In this document: piece after piece, positions 18,944 to 28,487 of the stretch
How the letters are laid out: each line of letters begins with the position of its first letter
Numbering within the stretch: the first letter of the stretch is position 1
Assembly: GCF_900188105.1 (NCBI RefSeq)
Contig: NZ_FZNP01000002.1
Coordinates: forward strand, 62,001-126,000
Length of the DNA: 64,000 nucleotides
Reading direction: 5' to 3'
Origin: Actinomadura mexicana
GTDB taxonomy: Bacteria; Actinomycetota; Actinomycetes; Streptosporangiales; Streptosporangiaceae
Position numbers and translations under genes: made by a program
The notes under the pieces: generated by a model
Databases searched by the model: none
Told to the model about the DNA's origin: nothing
Seen by the model: the letters and a program-made list of their open reading frames with translations, nothing else

Positions 18944-21900
18944 GTGACTTCCCGCCTTCCGCGAGCCGGGCGGCGATCTCTTCGTCGGAGAGCCCGGCCA
19001 CCTCGTCCACCAGCGCGTCCAGGTCGGCCGCATCGCTGAGCAGGCGCTCGACCGCGGCCGCGCATCCGGCGATGGAGGGGGCGGCGAACATCTCCGGCAG
19101 GGTGTAGTCGGCCGGGAAGGCTTCGCGGATCCGCCCCACGACGCGGACGGCCATGAGGGAGTCTCCGCCGAGGGTGAAGAAGTTGTCGTGGACCCCGATC
19201 CGGGAAACACCCAGAACCTCACTCCACAACCCCGCCAGAACCCGCTCGGCCGACGTCCGCGGCTCCACGAACCGCTGCCCCAACCGCGGACGCTCCCCCT
19301 CCGGAACCGGCAACCTCTCCCGATCCACCTTCCCGTTCACCGTCAACGGCAACGAACCCAGCCACACGAACACCCCCGGCACCATGTACTCCGGCAACCG
19401 CGAACCCACGAACTCCCGCAACTCCTCCACACCCACCCCACCCCCCTCCCCCGAAGCCACCACATACGCCACCAGACGAACCGCCCCACCCCCACCACCA
19501 GACCGAGCCACCACCACCGCATCACGCACCCCCCGATGCCCCCCCAACACCGACTCCACCTCCCCCAACTCCACCCGGAAACCCCGCACCTTCACCTGAA
19601 AATCAACACGCCCCACAAACTCCAGACCACCATCAACCGACCACCGCACCAGATCCCCAGTCCGATACAAACGCCCACCCGAACCACCACCCCCAAACAA
19701 ATCAGGCACAAACCGCTCCGCCGTCAACCCCGGCCGCCCCAAATACCCACGCGCCAGACCAGCACCACCCACGAACAACTCCCCCACCACACCCGGAGGG
19801 CATGGTTCAAGTTCTCGATTGAGCACGTGCACCTGCGTGTTGGCGATCGGACGACCGATGGGGACGGCGCCTCGCCGCTCGGCGAATCCCCGGGGCAAGG
19901 CCTGGTATGTCGCATAGATCGCCGATTCGGTCATTCCGTAGATGTTGGCGATCCTGCCGTTGCGGAAATGCTTGTCCCACTCGACGGCGAAGGACTGCGG
20001 CAATGGCTCGCCGCCATTGAAGACCCGGCGCAGCCGCGGCAGCGGATCATCGCCGCCGCGCCGCGCGGCGACGGCCATGAAAAGGTCGAGCTGGCGCGGC
20101 ACGAACTGGCAGTAGGTGACGTCGTACCGGTCCAGTGCCTCGTACAGGGCGTCCGGGTCGCGGACCGTGGCGTCGTCGAAGACGGCCAGTGCGGCTCCGT
20201 GGCAGAGCGGCCAGAGCACCTCGCAGACGGAGTCGGTGAAGCTGACGGGGGTCTTGAAGGCGACCACGTCGCCGGGACCGCAGCCGAGTTCCTGCTCCAT
20301 CCACCGCAGCGTGTTCAGCACCGCCCGGTGACTGACCATCACGCCCTTCGGCGTTCCGGTGGAACCCGACGTGTAGATCACGTAGGCGAGGTCGTCGGGG
20401 TGCGCCCGCGGCGGAAGCGGGCGGGCGGGCGCGTCCCCGCCCGCGCCGTCGCCGGGCCGAGGCGAGTCCAGGCAGACGGTCCGGACCGCGGCTCCGCAGG
20501 AGGCCGGGAGCCGGTCGAGAAGACCGCTGCGGGTGAGCACGGTGCGGCAGCCGCCGTCCTCGATCATCCAGGCGATGCGGGCCGCCGGATACCCGGGATC
20601 GACCGGGACGTAGGCGGCCCCGGACTTCAGGACCGCCAAGGCCGCCGTCACGAAGTCCACGGAACGCTCCAGCAGGACCGCGACCCGTTCCCCGGCTCGG
20701 GCGCCCTGCTCGACGAGCGTGCGCGCCAGCCGGTCGGCCCGCTCGTCCAGCGCCCGGTAGCTCAGCCGGGAGGCGGCGTCGATGACGGCCGGCTCGTCGG
20801 GCGTCCGCCCGGCCTGCGCGGCGAAGAGCTCCGCGACGGTGTGCGGGGGCGGGAACCGGTGCTCGGTGGAGTTGACCTCGTCGCGCAGGCGATGATGCGC
20901 CGACGTTCCCGTGCCGAAGACCGGGACCGTGCTGACGGGCCGGTCCGCGCCGGCGGCCAGGCCCGTCAGCGCCGTGAGCACGGACTCGGCGAGGAGCGCG
21001 GCACTGCCGCCGTCGACCGTCGCCCGATCGTGCACCATCCGTATCGCGAGCCGCTCGCCGGGAACCGCGAACACCGTGATCGGGTAATGGGTGGTCTCGA
21101 ACCCGTGCAGGCCGCTGACGCGGTATCCGGGGTCGATCTGCCCGGTCTCGTCCAGCCTCGGGTAGTTCTGGACGACCAGCACGGTCTGGAACAGCTCCTG
21201 CCCGCCGGACAGCTCGCTGCACCGCTGCACCTGGGACAGCGGGGTGTGCTCGTACTCCAGAGCGGCGGACTGGCGCGCGTGGAGCCCGCGCAGCCACGCC
21301 CCCACCCGGTCGCCGGGCCTCGCCGCCACACGGACCGGAACGGTGTTGGTCAGGAGCCCCACCATGTCCTGCACTCCGGGAAGGCCGCCGCCGCGCCCCG
21401 AGACGACCTGGCCGAAGACGACGTCGTCGACCCCGGCGTACCGCATCAGCGCCAGCGCCCACGCCCCTTGGACGATGACGCCGAGCGGAACCCGGTAGGC
21501 CCGGGCGGCCGCGCTGACGCGTTCCGTCTCCGCCGGCGAGAGCAGCGCGGTGTGCTCGGCCACCCCCGTCCGGCCAGCGCGGTCGGAGCCGCCGGGCCCG
21601 GTGACCGGCAGTGGCGTCGGCTTCGTGAAACCGCGCAGCGTCCGGCGCCAGTGGCGCTGGGCGTCGTCGTGGTCGCGCAGGCGCGTCCATTCGACGAAGT
21701 CCCGGTACGGCGCCCGGTCGGGCGACGGCACCACATCGCCGGCGCGGGTCGCCGCACCGTGCCGGACCAGGTCCCGCATCACCATCGCCGTGCTCCAGCC
21801 GTCGAGCAGGATGGCGTGGTACGTCCAGACGAACTGGTAGTCGTCCTCGCCGAGCCGCAGGAGCGCGTAACGGGCCAGCGGCGCACGGGACAGCTGGAAC

Positions 21901-22280
21901 GGCTCGTTACGGTCCCGGTAGAGGAAGTCGGCGAGGCGCCGTTGCCCGACCTCGGGCGGCAGGCCGCGCCAGTCCTGCGTGTGGAAACGGACGGGCAGTC
22001 TCCGGTAGACCACCTGGACCGGCTCGTCCGCGCCCTCCCACAGGAAGGCCGAACGCAGGGCCGGGTGCCAGGCCACCGTCTGCTCCCAGCTCCGCCGGAA
22101 GGCGACCGGATCGAGCCCGGACAGCAAGGCCGTGGTCTGGCTGAGGTAGACCGCCGAGCCGGCCTCGCGCAACGTGTGGAACAGCAGTCCCTGTTGCAGG
22201 GGGGACAGCGGATGGATGTCCTCGATGACCTCGGCCGCCGACGGCCGCTGCCGCTGCACCGGTCCCACGGTCTCACTCAT
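18936..22280 (-). CDS. NRPS module C-A-T with atypical substrate-binding Asp
   Basis: A 1,114-residue single module, starting at ATG 22280 within an eight-base overlap with the upstream NRPS. The C domain (about 20-450) reads YHAILLDGW near 158, keeping the second, catalytic His, in the style of C domains that follow a D-residue; this fits the E domain of the preceding protein. The adenylation domain has YTSGSTGTPKG near 637. Its core-4 region is SFTDSVCE where SFDASVWE is usual, so the amine-binding Asp has moved one place. By-eye code TDCQFGIIYK, which I cannot match to a known amino acid. The carrier has GGDS (Ser near 1039). The last third of the A domain and the start of T are a near-perfect copy of the same part of the neighbouring gene (repeat 19,159-19,799). 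Confidence 0.9.
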   Translation of the reverse strand: MSETVGPVQRQRPSAAEVIEDIHPLSPLQQGLLFHTLREAGSAVYLSQTTALLSGLDPVAFRRSWEQTVAWHPALRSAFLWEGADEPVQVVYRRLPVRFHTQDWRGLPPEVGQRRLADFLYRDRNEPFQLSRAPLARYALLRLGEDDYQFVWTYHAILLDGWSTAMVMRDLVRHGAATRAGDVVPSPDRAPYRDFVEWTRLRDHDDAQRHWRRTLRGFTKPTPLPVTGPGGSDRAGRTGVAEHTALLSPAETERVSAAARAYRVPLGVIVQGAWALALMRYAGVDDVVFGQVVSGRGGGLPGVQDMVGLLTNTVPVRVAARPGDRVGAWLRGLHARQSAALEYEHTPLSQVQRCSELSGGQELFQTVLVVQNYPRLDETGQIDPGYRVSGLHGFETTHYPITVFAVPGERLAIRMVHDRATVDGGSAALLAESVLTALTGLAAGADRPVSTVPVFGTGTSAHHRLRDEVNSTEHRFPPPHTVAELFAAQAGRTPDEPAVIDAASRLSYRALDERADRLARTLVEQGARAGERVAVLLERSVDFVTAALAVLKSGAAYVPVDPGYPAARIAWMIEDGGCRTVLTRSGLLDRLPASCGAAVRTVCLDSPRPGDGAGGDAPARPLPPRAHPDDLAYVIYTSGSTGTPKGVMVSHRAVLNTLRWMEQELGCGPGDVVAFKTPVSFTDSVCEVLWPLCHGAALAVFDDATVRDPDALYEALDRYDVTYCQFVPRQLDLFMAVAARRGGDDPLPRLRRVFNGGEPLPQSFAVEWDKHFRNGRIANIYGMTESAIYATYQALPRGFAERRGAVPIGRPIANTQVHVLNRELEPCPPGVVGELFVGGAGLARGYLGRPGLTAERFVPDLFGGGGSGGRLYRTGDLVRWSVDGGLEFVGRVDFQVKVRGFRVELGEVESVLGGHRGVRDAVVVARSGGGGGAVRLVAYVVASGEGGGVGVEELREFVGSRLPEYMVPGVFVWLGSLPLTVNGKVDRERLPVPEGERPRLGQRFVEPRTSAERVLAGLWSEVLGVSRIGVHDNFFTLGGDSLMAVRVVGRIREAFPADYTLPEMFAAPSIAGCAAAVERLLSDAADLDALVDEVAGLSDEEIAARLAEGGKSHE
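19159..19799 (-). repeat. 641-bp near-identical repeat, copy 1 (A-domain C-lobe to carrier Ser)
   Basis: This stretch matches 23,873-24,513 in the same orientation with two differences that I could find in 641 bases. It covers the C-terminal part of the adenylation domain from the GELFVGG region, through the YRTGD and NGKVDR motifs, to the GGDS of the carrier. On the coding strand it uses many codons ending in G and T (for example TTG, GGT, TTT), unlike the C-ending codons on both sides, so the tract looks transplanted and then copied between modules. Confidence 0.97.
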
Positions 22281-25200
22281 CGGGTCGCGCCTCCGTCACA
22301 TCGGCCGTGGCCGTCGGCGCCAGGGCCAGCGCCTTGTCGAGCAGCGTGTGGAACCGCGTCCCGCCCGAACGCCCGCAGTGGTCGATCAGTTCGCCCAGCC
22401 GGGCGACCACCTCGCCGGTCAGCCGGTCGATGGTCGCCCGGTCGTGGTGAGCGCGGCTGTAGCCGACGCGGATGCGGAGCCGGCCGTCGACCACGGCGGC
22501 GGTGGCGTCCAGCAGGTGCGTCCGGCGGTTGCCGGGATGCTGCGGCGGGGGCATCGGCTCGGGAGCGGAGGCCAGGTACAGGTGATCGCCGGACGACCGC
22601 GCCGTCCGCGTCTCGGCGTTCACGTCGAAGCGGCCGAGGTAGTTGAAGCTCAGCTGGGGAGCCGGTGGTCCGGCCAGCGCCTGACCCCGCACCGGGTCGA
22701 GATGGCGCAGGATGCCGTGGCCGAGACCGCCGTGCGGGACGGCGCGCAGCTGCTCCTTGACGGCGGCGAGAGCCTCGCCCGGGGCCGAGCCGTCCGGCAG
22801 GCGCAGCAGCAGCGGAGCGATCACCGTGAACCACCCGACCGTGCGGGACAGGTCCGCGCCCTCCACGAGGTGCTGCTCCCGGCCGTGCCCCTCCACGTCG
22901 ACGTACAGCCCGGTGGTGCCGAACGTCGTGGTCATCGCCAGGGCGAGCGCGGTGAGCAGGACCTCGTCGACGCGGCTGTTGTGGATCGCCGGCAGGTCGC
23001 GCAGCAGGGCCGTCGTCTCCTCGACGCCGAGGAGCCCGTCGACGTGCTCGGCGTCGCCGTACGTTCCGGCGCCCTCCGCCTGGTGGTCGAGGGGCACCGC
23101 CCACCGTCCGGAGGGGCGCTGGGCGCGCCAGAAGTCCAGGTCGGCGGCCACCGCGCCGGGGAGTTCGGTGAGAGCGCGCGCCCAGGCCGCGAAGGATGTC
23201 GTGGCGCCGTCGATCCCGGCTTCGCCGTCTTCGGCGAGCCGCCGGTACGCGCCGCGCAGGTCGTCGAGGAGGATCCGCCAGGAGACCGCGTCGATGACGA
23301 GATGGTGGGCGATCAGCGCGAGGCGCCGCCGGTCCTCCCGGCCGCCCTCGATCAGCAGCGCCCGCAGCGGCGGGTCCCGTTCGATGTCGATCTCCTGGGC
23401 GTCGGCGAGGACGCGGGCGAGTGCGGGTTCCCACTGCGCCGAGCCGGACAGGTCCACGCGGCGGAACGCGGCGGACGCCGCGGTCGCTTCCGGCGCGGTG
23501 TACTCCGCCCGGCGGCCTCCGGCCGCCCGGGTGTCCCGCGGGAACCGCAGCCGGAGCGCATCATGCCGTTCCAGCAGGCCCGTGATCGCGGCGGCGAGCC
23601 GATCGGCGTCCACCGTCGCGGGGACGCGGAAGAGCCACCCCTGGTTGTAGTGGCCGGGATGGGAGAACTCCTGGTCGAAGAACCAGCGCTGGACGGGCGT
23701 CAGCGGCGCGGGACCGACGACCGGCGCCGCCGGATCGGCCCGGTCTTCGACGGCCACCACCGGCACCGCCACCTGGGCCTGCCCGGCGACGGTCTGGTTC
23801 TCGAAGAACTGCCAGGGAGTGATCCGCAGCCCGCGGCGGGCGGCCCGCGACATCACCACGATGCTGGTGATCGAGTCTCCGCCGAGGGTGAAGAAGTTGT
23901 CGTGGACCCCGATCCGGGAAACACCCAGAACCTCACTCCACAACCCCGCCAGAACCCGCTCGGCCGACGTCCGCGGCTCCACGAACCGCTGCCCCAACCG
24001 CGGACGCTCCCCCTCCGGAACCGGCAACCTCTCCCGATCCACCTTCCCGTTCACCGTCAACGGCAACGAACCCAGCCACACGAACACCCCCGGCACCATG
24101 TACTCCGGCAACCGCGAACCCACGAACTCCCGCAACTCCTCCACACCCACCCCACCCCCCTCCCCCGAAGCCACCACATACGCCACCAGACGAACCGCCC
24201 CACCCCCACCACCAGACCGAGCCACCACCACCGCATCACGCACCCCCCGATGCCCCCCCAACACCGACTCCACCTCCCCCAACTCCACCCGGAAACCCCG
24301 CACCTTCACCTGAAAATCAACACGCCCCACAAACTCCAGACCACCATCAACCGACCACCGCACCAGATCCCCAGTCCGATACAAACGCCCACCCGAACCA
24401 CCACCCCCAAACAAATCAGGCACAAACCGCTCCGCCGTCAACCCCGGCCGCCCCAAATACCCGCGCGCCAGACCAGCACCACCCACGAACAACTCCGCCA
24501 CCACACCCGGAGGCACGGGATGCAGTTCTTTGTCGAGGACGTAGGCGCTCAGATCCGGTAGCGGAACTCCGATGGGGCTGCGCTCGGAGGACGGAGAATC
24601 CGTCGCCTCCGCGGAATCGGTCGCGGTGACGGGGACGTCGGCCGGGGAAAGGGGGTAGTACGTCGCGTGCACCGTGGTCTCGGTGATGCCGTACATGTTG
24701 ACCAGCCGCGGGGCCCGGTCGCCGTAGCGGGCGAACCAGCCGCTGAGCATGCCGGGCATGAGGGCTTCACCGCCGAACACCACCACGCGCAGTGCCAGCC
24801 GCCCCCCGGTGGCGTCCGCGTCCTCGGCGGCCAGCAGGTTGCGAAAGGCCCCCGGCGTCTGGTTGAGCACGGTCACCCGCTCCCGCACCAGCAGGGCGCG
24901 GAATTTATCCGGTGAACGCGTTACGGCCGTCGGCACGACGACCAATCGGCCGCCATTCACCAGTGCGCCCCAGAGCTCCCAGGCCGCGAAGTCGAACGTG
25001 ACGGTGTGGAACAGCGTCCAGATGTCATCAGGTCCGAAGGAGAACCATGGTTGAGCGGAGGTCAGCAACCGGACGAGATTGGCATGGGTGCCCATCACCC
25101 CTTTGGGCCGTCCGGTCGAACCGGAGGTGTAGATGACATAGAGCAGATTGCCGGGCACCGTGTTCGGCGGCGGCGCCTCGGCAGGCCACCGGTCGATCGC

Positions 25201-27003
25201 CGCCGCGTCCTCGTCCAGCCGCACCGTCCGCAGATCCGATCCCGCGGGTGTCCGCTCGCTCGCCCGGCCGGAGGTGACGAGGATGCGCACGCCGGCGTCA
25301 CCGAGCACGTAGGAGATCCGCTCGCCGGGATGGTCCGGATCCACCGGAACATAGGCCCCGCCCGACTTGGCGACCGCGAGCAGTGCGACGACCAGTTCGA
25401 TCGAACGATGCAGGCAGACGCCCACCCGCACCTCCGGACCGGCCCCGAGCGCGCGCAGGTGGTGGGCCAGCCGGTTGGCCCGCCGTTCCAGCTCGCCGTA
25501 GGTCAGCCGCCGCGTGCCGCACACCACGGCCACGTCCTCGGGCCGCCGCGCGGCCTGCTCCGCCACCAGCTCCGCGAGGCACGTCCGGGGCGGGACGCTC
25601 TCCCGGTCTCCGCCCGATCGCAGGAGCAGCCGTCGTCCTCCCGCCCCCAGAAGGTCCAGGTCCCGGCAGGCGCTGCCGGGACGGTCCAGCGAATCGGTCA
25701 CCACCGCGAGGAAGGACTCCATCAGTTGCCCCGCGGCAGAACGCGGCAACGCGTCGCCGTCGTACCCGAGGGTGAACCGCATCCGCTCGCCGATGCCCTG
25801 GCAGGACAGGCGGACCAGGAACCTGTCGTGGTGACCGTACGACTCGGCCGGACCGGCGCCGGTCTCAGCGTCGGCGTGGCCTGCGGGCCAGTGCGCGGCG
25901 TCGAAGTCGAAGCCGATCGGGAACCACGGCGGCCGGCCGGGTGCGGCGGGTGAGACGCAGCGCTCCCAGCTGAACCACTCGGCGTGCGCGTCGCCCGCCT
26001 CGACCTGCTCGGCCGCCTCGGAGGCGGCCGCCGAGACGGCGGCGTCGAGCGACCGGTCGAGGCGCACGGGCAGGCTGACGGTCAACGGCCCGGAGCAGCC
26101 CCGCAGCTCCTCGTGCCGGCGCAGGTCCGTCGCCACGCCGACGACCAGGGCGCCGGCGCCGGTCGTCCGTCGCAGCAGCACCTGCCAGCAGGCCAGCAGC
26201 CAGCCGCGCGCCTCCTTCGGCGAGGAGCACCGGCGGCGGAGCGCCATGGTCTCGGCGGGAGGAAGGAAACCGGTCAGCGCCTCAGGACGGAACGGCCCGG
26301 GCCGGTGCTTGCGCTGCCCCGGCAGCTCTACCGGCTGATCCCACCCGGCGCAGCGAGAGCGCCAGAACTCCCGGGCCGTCGCCCCCTCCGCCAGTTCGGC
26401 CATCTCGCTCCACCAGGCGGCCACGCCGTCGAACGGCAGCCCGGACGCGGCGCGGGGGGCTCGGCCCGCCGCGCGTTCGACGACCTCATGGGCCAGGCTC
26501 CGCATCGTCGGGCCATCGGCGCAGATGGCCGGCAGTGAGAAGGTGACCGCGTGACGGTCCTCGGCCAGCCGTTCGACGAGGACGTCGAGTTCGGCGCCCT
26601 CGGTCAGCGGAGCCCGGTGTTCCACCTCGGCCGCGCGTCCCGCCGGTTCGGCCGCGCGCCCGGCACGGTCCACCAGGTCGCGGCGGCGGAACGTGACCCG
26701 GGGCCGGGCGGCGACCGTCTGGACGGGACCCGGCCGGGCCGTCGCGGGACCACCGTTCGCGGAGCCACCGTCGGAGGAGAACACCAGCCGCGGCTCGGTG
26801 CGGCGGGCGGCGACGGCCTCGGCCGCCGCGGCGAGGTGGCCGACGTCCAGGCTTCCGGTCAGGTGCACGGTGCACGTCGTCGTGTACGGGCCCACCCGGG
26901 GGCCTCCCTGCAGCCGCCAGAGCCGGCGCTGCGCCGGAGTCAGCGGAATGGCGGCAGCGCGGGGGTCGCGCGGAAACCCGGCTTCGAATTCCCGGTCATC
27001 CAT
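22273..27003 (-). CDS. NRPS module (degenerate C)-A(Thr)-T-E
   Basis: A 1,576-residue protein if started at ATG 27003 (MDDREFEAG), with AGGAGG eleven bases upstream; an in-frame extension to 27090 exists but lacks a better ribosome site. The first 470 residues have a condensation fold whose active-site stretch reads SLPAICADGPTM near 160, with both His of HHxxxDG lost. The adenylation domain (about 510-1010; [11 protein letters not shown] near 626) reads DFWNVGMVHK by eye, the standard threonine code. The carrier has GGDS (Ser near 1042). The epimerization domain has HHLVIDAVSW near 1233. It should load L-Thr and convert it to the D-allo form. The next gene starts with a C domain of D-donor style, which agrees. 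A 641-bp tract is shared with that gene. Confidence 0.9.
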   Translation of the reverse strand: MDDREFEAGFPRDPRAAAIPLTPAQRRLWRLQGGPRVGPYTTTCTVHLTGSLDVGHLAAAAEAVAARRTEPRLVFSSDGGSANGGPATARPGPVQTVAARPRVTFRRRDLVDRAGRAAEPAGRAAEVEHRAPLTEGAELDVLVERLAEDRHAVTFSLPAICADGPTMRSLAHEVVERAAGRAPRAASGLPFDGVAAWWSEMAELAEGATAREFWRSRCAGWDQPVELPGQRKHRPGPFRPEALTGFLPPAETMALRRRCSSPKEARGWLLACWQVLLRRTTGAGALVVGVATDLRRHEELRGCSGPLTVSLPVRLDRSLDAAVSAAASEAAEQVEAGDAHAEWFSWERCVSPAAPGRPPWFPIGFDFDAAHWPAGHADAETGAGPAESYGHHDRFLVRLSCQGIGERMRFTLGYDGDALPRSAAGQLMESFLAVVTDSLDRPGSACRDLDLLGAGGRRLLLRSGGDRESVPPRTCLAELVAEQAARRPEDVAVVCGTRRLTYGELERRANRLAHHLRALGAGPEVRVGVCLHRSIELVVALLAVAKSGGAYVPVDPDHPGERISYVLGDAGVRILVTSGRASERTPAGSDLRTVRLDEDAAAIDRWPAEAPPPNTVPGNLLYVIYTSGSTGRPKGVMGTHANLVRLLTSAQPWFSFGPDDIWTLFHTVTFDFAAWELWGALVNGGRLVVVPTAVTRSPDKFRALLVRERVTVLNQTPGAFRNLLAAEDADATGGRLALRVVVFGGEALMPGMLSGWFARYGDRAPRLVNMYGITETTVHATYYPLSPADVPVTATDSAEATDSPSSERSPIGVPLPDLSAYVLDKELHPVPPGVVAELFVGGAGLARGYLGRPGLTAERFVPDLFGGGGSGGRLYRTGDLVRWSVDGGLEFVGRVDFQVKVRGFRVELGEVESVLGGHRGVRDAVVVARSGGGGGAVRLVAYVVASGEGGGVGVEELREFVGSRLPEYMVPGVFVWLGSLPLTVNGKVDRERLPVPEGERPRLGQRFVEPRTSAERVLAGLWSEVLGVSRIGVHDNFFTLGGDSITSIVVMSRAARRGLRITPWQFFENQTVAGQAQVAVPVVAVEDRADPAAPVVGPAPLTPVQRWFFDQEFSHPGHYNQGWLFRVPATVDADRLAAAITGLLERHDALRLRFPRDTRAAGGRRAEYTAPEATAASAAFRRVDLSGSAQWEPALARVLADAQEIDIERDPPLRALLIEGGREDRRRLALIAHHLVIDAVSWRILLDDLRGAYRRLAEDGEAGIDGATTSFAAWARALTELPGAVAADLDFWRAQRPSGRWAVPLDHQAEGAGTYGDAEHVDGLLGVEETTALLRDLPAIHNSRVDEVLLTALALAMTTTFGTTGLYVDVEGHGREQHLVEGADLSRTVGWFTVIAPLLLRLPDGSAPGEALAAVKEQLRAVPHGGLGHGILRHLDPVRGQALAGPPAPQLSFNYLGRFDVNAETRTARSSGDHLYLASAPEPMPPPQHPGNRRTHLLDATAAVVDGRLRIRVGYSRAHHDRATIDRLTGEVVARLGELIDHCGRSGGTRFHTLLDKALALAPTATADVTEARPDE
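23873..24513 (-). repeat. 641-bp near-identical repeat, copy 2
   Basis: Second copy of the tract described at 19,159-19,799, offset by 4,714 bases. The two visible differences lie near the end of the block (ACGCG/GCGCG in the GYLGRP region and CCC/CGC just after it). Beyond both ends the two genes diverge at once, at GAGTCTCC near the carrier Ser on one side and at ACCCGGAGG on the other, both in sequence coding for conserved motifs. Confidence 0.97.
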
Positions 27004-27145
27004 GTTCTGGTGGCCCTCCTCGCTTCCGCGCATTGGGTGCGCCGGTGCCGCGCCGAGTGGCTCGCACAGCCTCCATATTCTGTGGATCACGTTTGTATTT
27101 CATGTCCCACAAACCGGTGACATGCGATACCGGGAAGTCGTTCCG
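27004..27145 (-). promoter_or_regulatory. AT-richer gap inside the biosynthetic series, possible internal promoter
   Basis: This 142-bp gap is one of the larger ones in the minus-strand series and is clearly AT-richer than its surroundings. It contains CATGTC and GACATG as an inverted pair 12 bases apart near 27,097-27,123, and a TTTGT/ACAAA pair. I see no clean -35/-10 pair. An internal promoter or operator for the NRPS genes downstream is possible but unproven. Confidence 0.35.
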
Positions 27146-28477
27146 TTACCATTGTTGTTCTAGCTCGTCAAGGTCAACTTCACTATCGGCGTCCAGCGCG
27201 TCGGGCATGCCGAGGGCGGCGACGGCGTGCAGGTCGGCCGCCACCGGGATCGCGCTTCCACCGTTCGCGGAAGGCGCGGTTTTCAGGCCGCTGCCGGTGT
27301 TGAGCAGGACGACATGGTCCGCACTCCCGAGTTCTCCCCGCGCCACCAGCGCGGGCAGTGCGGCGGCCCCGGCCGCACTGGCCGGCTCGGCGTACACGCC
27401 GCTTTCCGCGGCGAGCCAGTCGACCGCGGCGAATATCTCCTCATCCTCCACCGCGGCCATGAGTCCCGCGGTGTTCCGCACCGCCGCCAACGCCCGGAAT
27501 CCGTCCTGCGGCTCCCCGACGTTGATGCTCTCGGCGCGCGTGCCCGCCGGCGCCGGGCGGACGTCCGCGGCGCCCCGCGCCCAGGCGCGGTGAACCGCCG
27601 GCGAGGCGGCGGCCTGCACCCCGATCAGGCGCGGCATGCGATCGATCCAGCCCATCGCCCGGGCGTCGCACAGCCCCCGGTACAGGCCGACCAGGATGTT
27701 CCCGTCCCCCACGGGTGCCACCACCGCGTCCGGCGCGGACCAGCCGAGCTGCTCGACGATCTCCAGAGCGGCGGTCTTCTTGCCCTCGGCGGTGCACGGG
27801 TTGTACGCGGTGTTCCGGCAGTACCAACCCCATCGCCGGCACGCCGCCGTGCTCAGCCGGACGGTGGCGTCGTAGTCGCCGTCGACCACCAGGACCCGCG
27901 CCCCGTACCGGCTGATCTGGGTGACCTTCGCCGGCGGCGTGCCGCGGGGAACGAAGACCACGCACCGCAGTCCGACCGCCGCGGCCGCTCCGGCGAGCGC
28001 GGCCCCCGCGTTGCCCGAGGACGCCGTGGCGATCACGTTGCGGCCGCGGTCGAGCGCGTCGGCGACCGCGACGACGCTGGCCCGGTCCTTGAGGGCGCCG
28101 GACGGGTTGCCGGCCTCGTCCTTGATCCACAGTCGGCCCAGCCCCAGCCGGTGGGCGAGCCGGTCGGCCCGGTGCATCGGGGTCCAGCCCGCCACGTACC
28201 GGGACCTGACCCGGCGGGCACCGCCTCCACCCGCGCCGAGGGGCAGGAGGCGGGCGTACCGCCAGAGGGAGTGCTCGTCGGTGAGCAGCACGTCGGCGGG
28301 CGGCCGGCCGGCGCCGATCCGCTCGTAGTCGATGACCAGGGTCAGCCTGCCGGACCACCGGCACCGGGTGCAGGCGTAGCGCAGGTCGCCGACCGGTGAG
28401 AAGGCGGCGCACCGCGAGCACTGCCACCGCAGATGGTCCGTGCCGGCGGCGCCGGCCGCGGGTACCGGCGGCGTCAT
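27146..28477 (-). CDS. Threonine-synthase-like PLP enzyme
   Basis: A 443-residue protein starting at ATG 28477, 10 bp after the aminotransferase stop, with TTGAGGGA upstream. The N-terminus carries a four-Cys zinc-ribbon pair (CSRC near 20, CTRC near 36), as in the longer threonine synthases. The PLP lysine is K130 in NPSGALKDRAS, followed by the SSGNAG loop. Threonine synthase turns O-phosphohomoserine into threonine. Here it may boost the Thr used by the neighbouring Thr-specific module, or perform a related beta- or gamma-replacement to make an unusual amino acid. The location, between an aminotransferase and the Thr-loading NRPS, supports a precursor role. The family is firm; the reaction is not. 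Confidence 0.8.
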   Translation of the reverse strand: MTPPVPAAGAAGTDHLRWQCSRCAAFSPVGDLRYACTRCRWSGRLTLVIDYERIGAGRPPADVLLTDEHSLWRYARLLPLGAGGGGARRVRSRYVAGWTPMHRADRLAHRLGLGRLWIKDEAGNPSGALKDRASVVAVADALDRGRNVIATASSGNAGAALAGAAAAVGLRCVVFVPRGTPPAKVTQISRYGARVLVVDGDYDATVRLSTAACRRWGWYCRNTAYNPCTAEGKKTAALEIVEQLGWSAPDAVVAPVGDGNILVGLYRGLCDARAMGWIDRMPRLIGVQAAASPAVHRAWARGAADVRPAPAGTRAESINVGEPQDGFRALAAVRNTAGLMAAVEDEEIFAAVDWLAAESGVYAEPASAAGAAALPALVARGELGSADHVVLLNTGSGLKTAPSANGGSAIPVAADLHAVAALGMPDALDADSEVDLDELEQQW

Positions 28478-28487
28478 CGCCGGTCCC

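Noticed and set aside
19343..19525. Short Trp/Arg-rich frames on the minus strand inside the repeated tract (also 24,057-24,239)
   Set aside because: They are out-of-frame readings of the G-rich coding strand of the adenylation domain and appear twice only because the tract is duplicated.
27004..27090. Upstream extension of the Thr-loading NRPS to 27,090
   Set aside because: The extra residues show no conserved motif and pass through the ribosome site AGGAGG; ATG 27003 explains the C-like domain start better.
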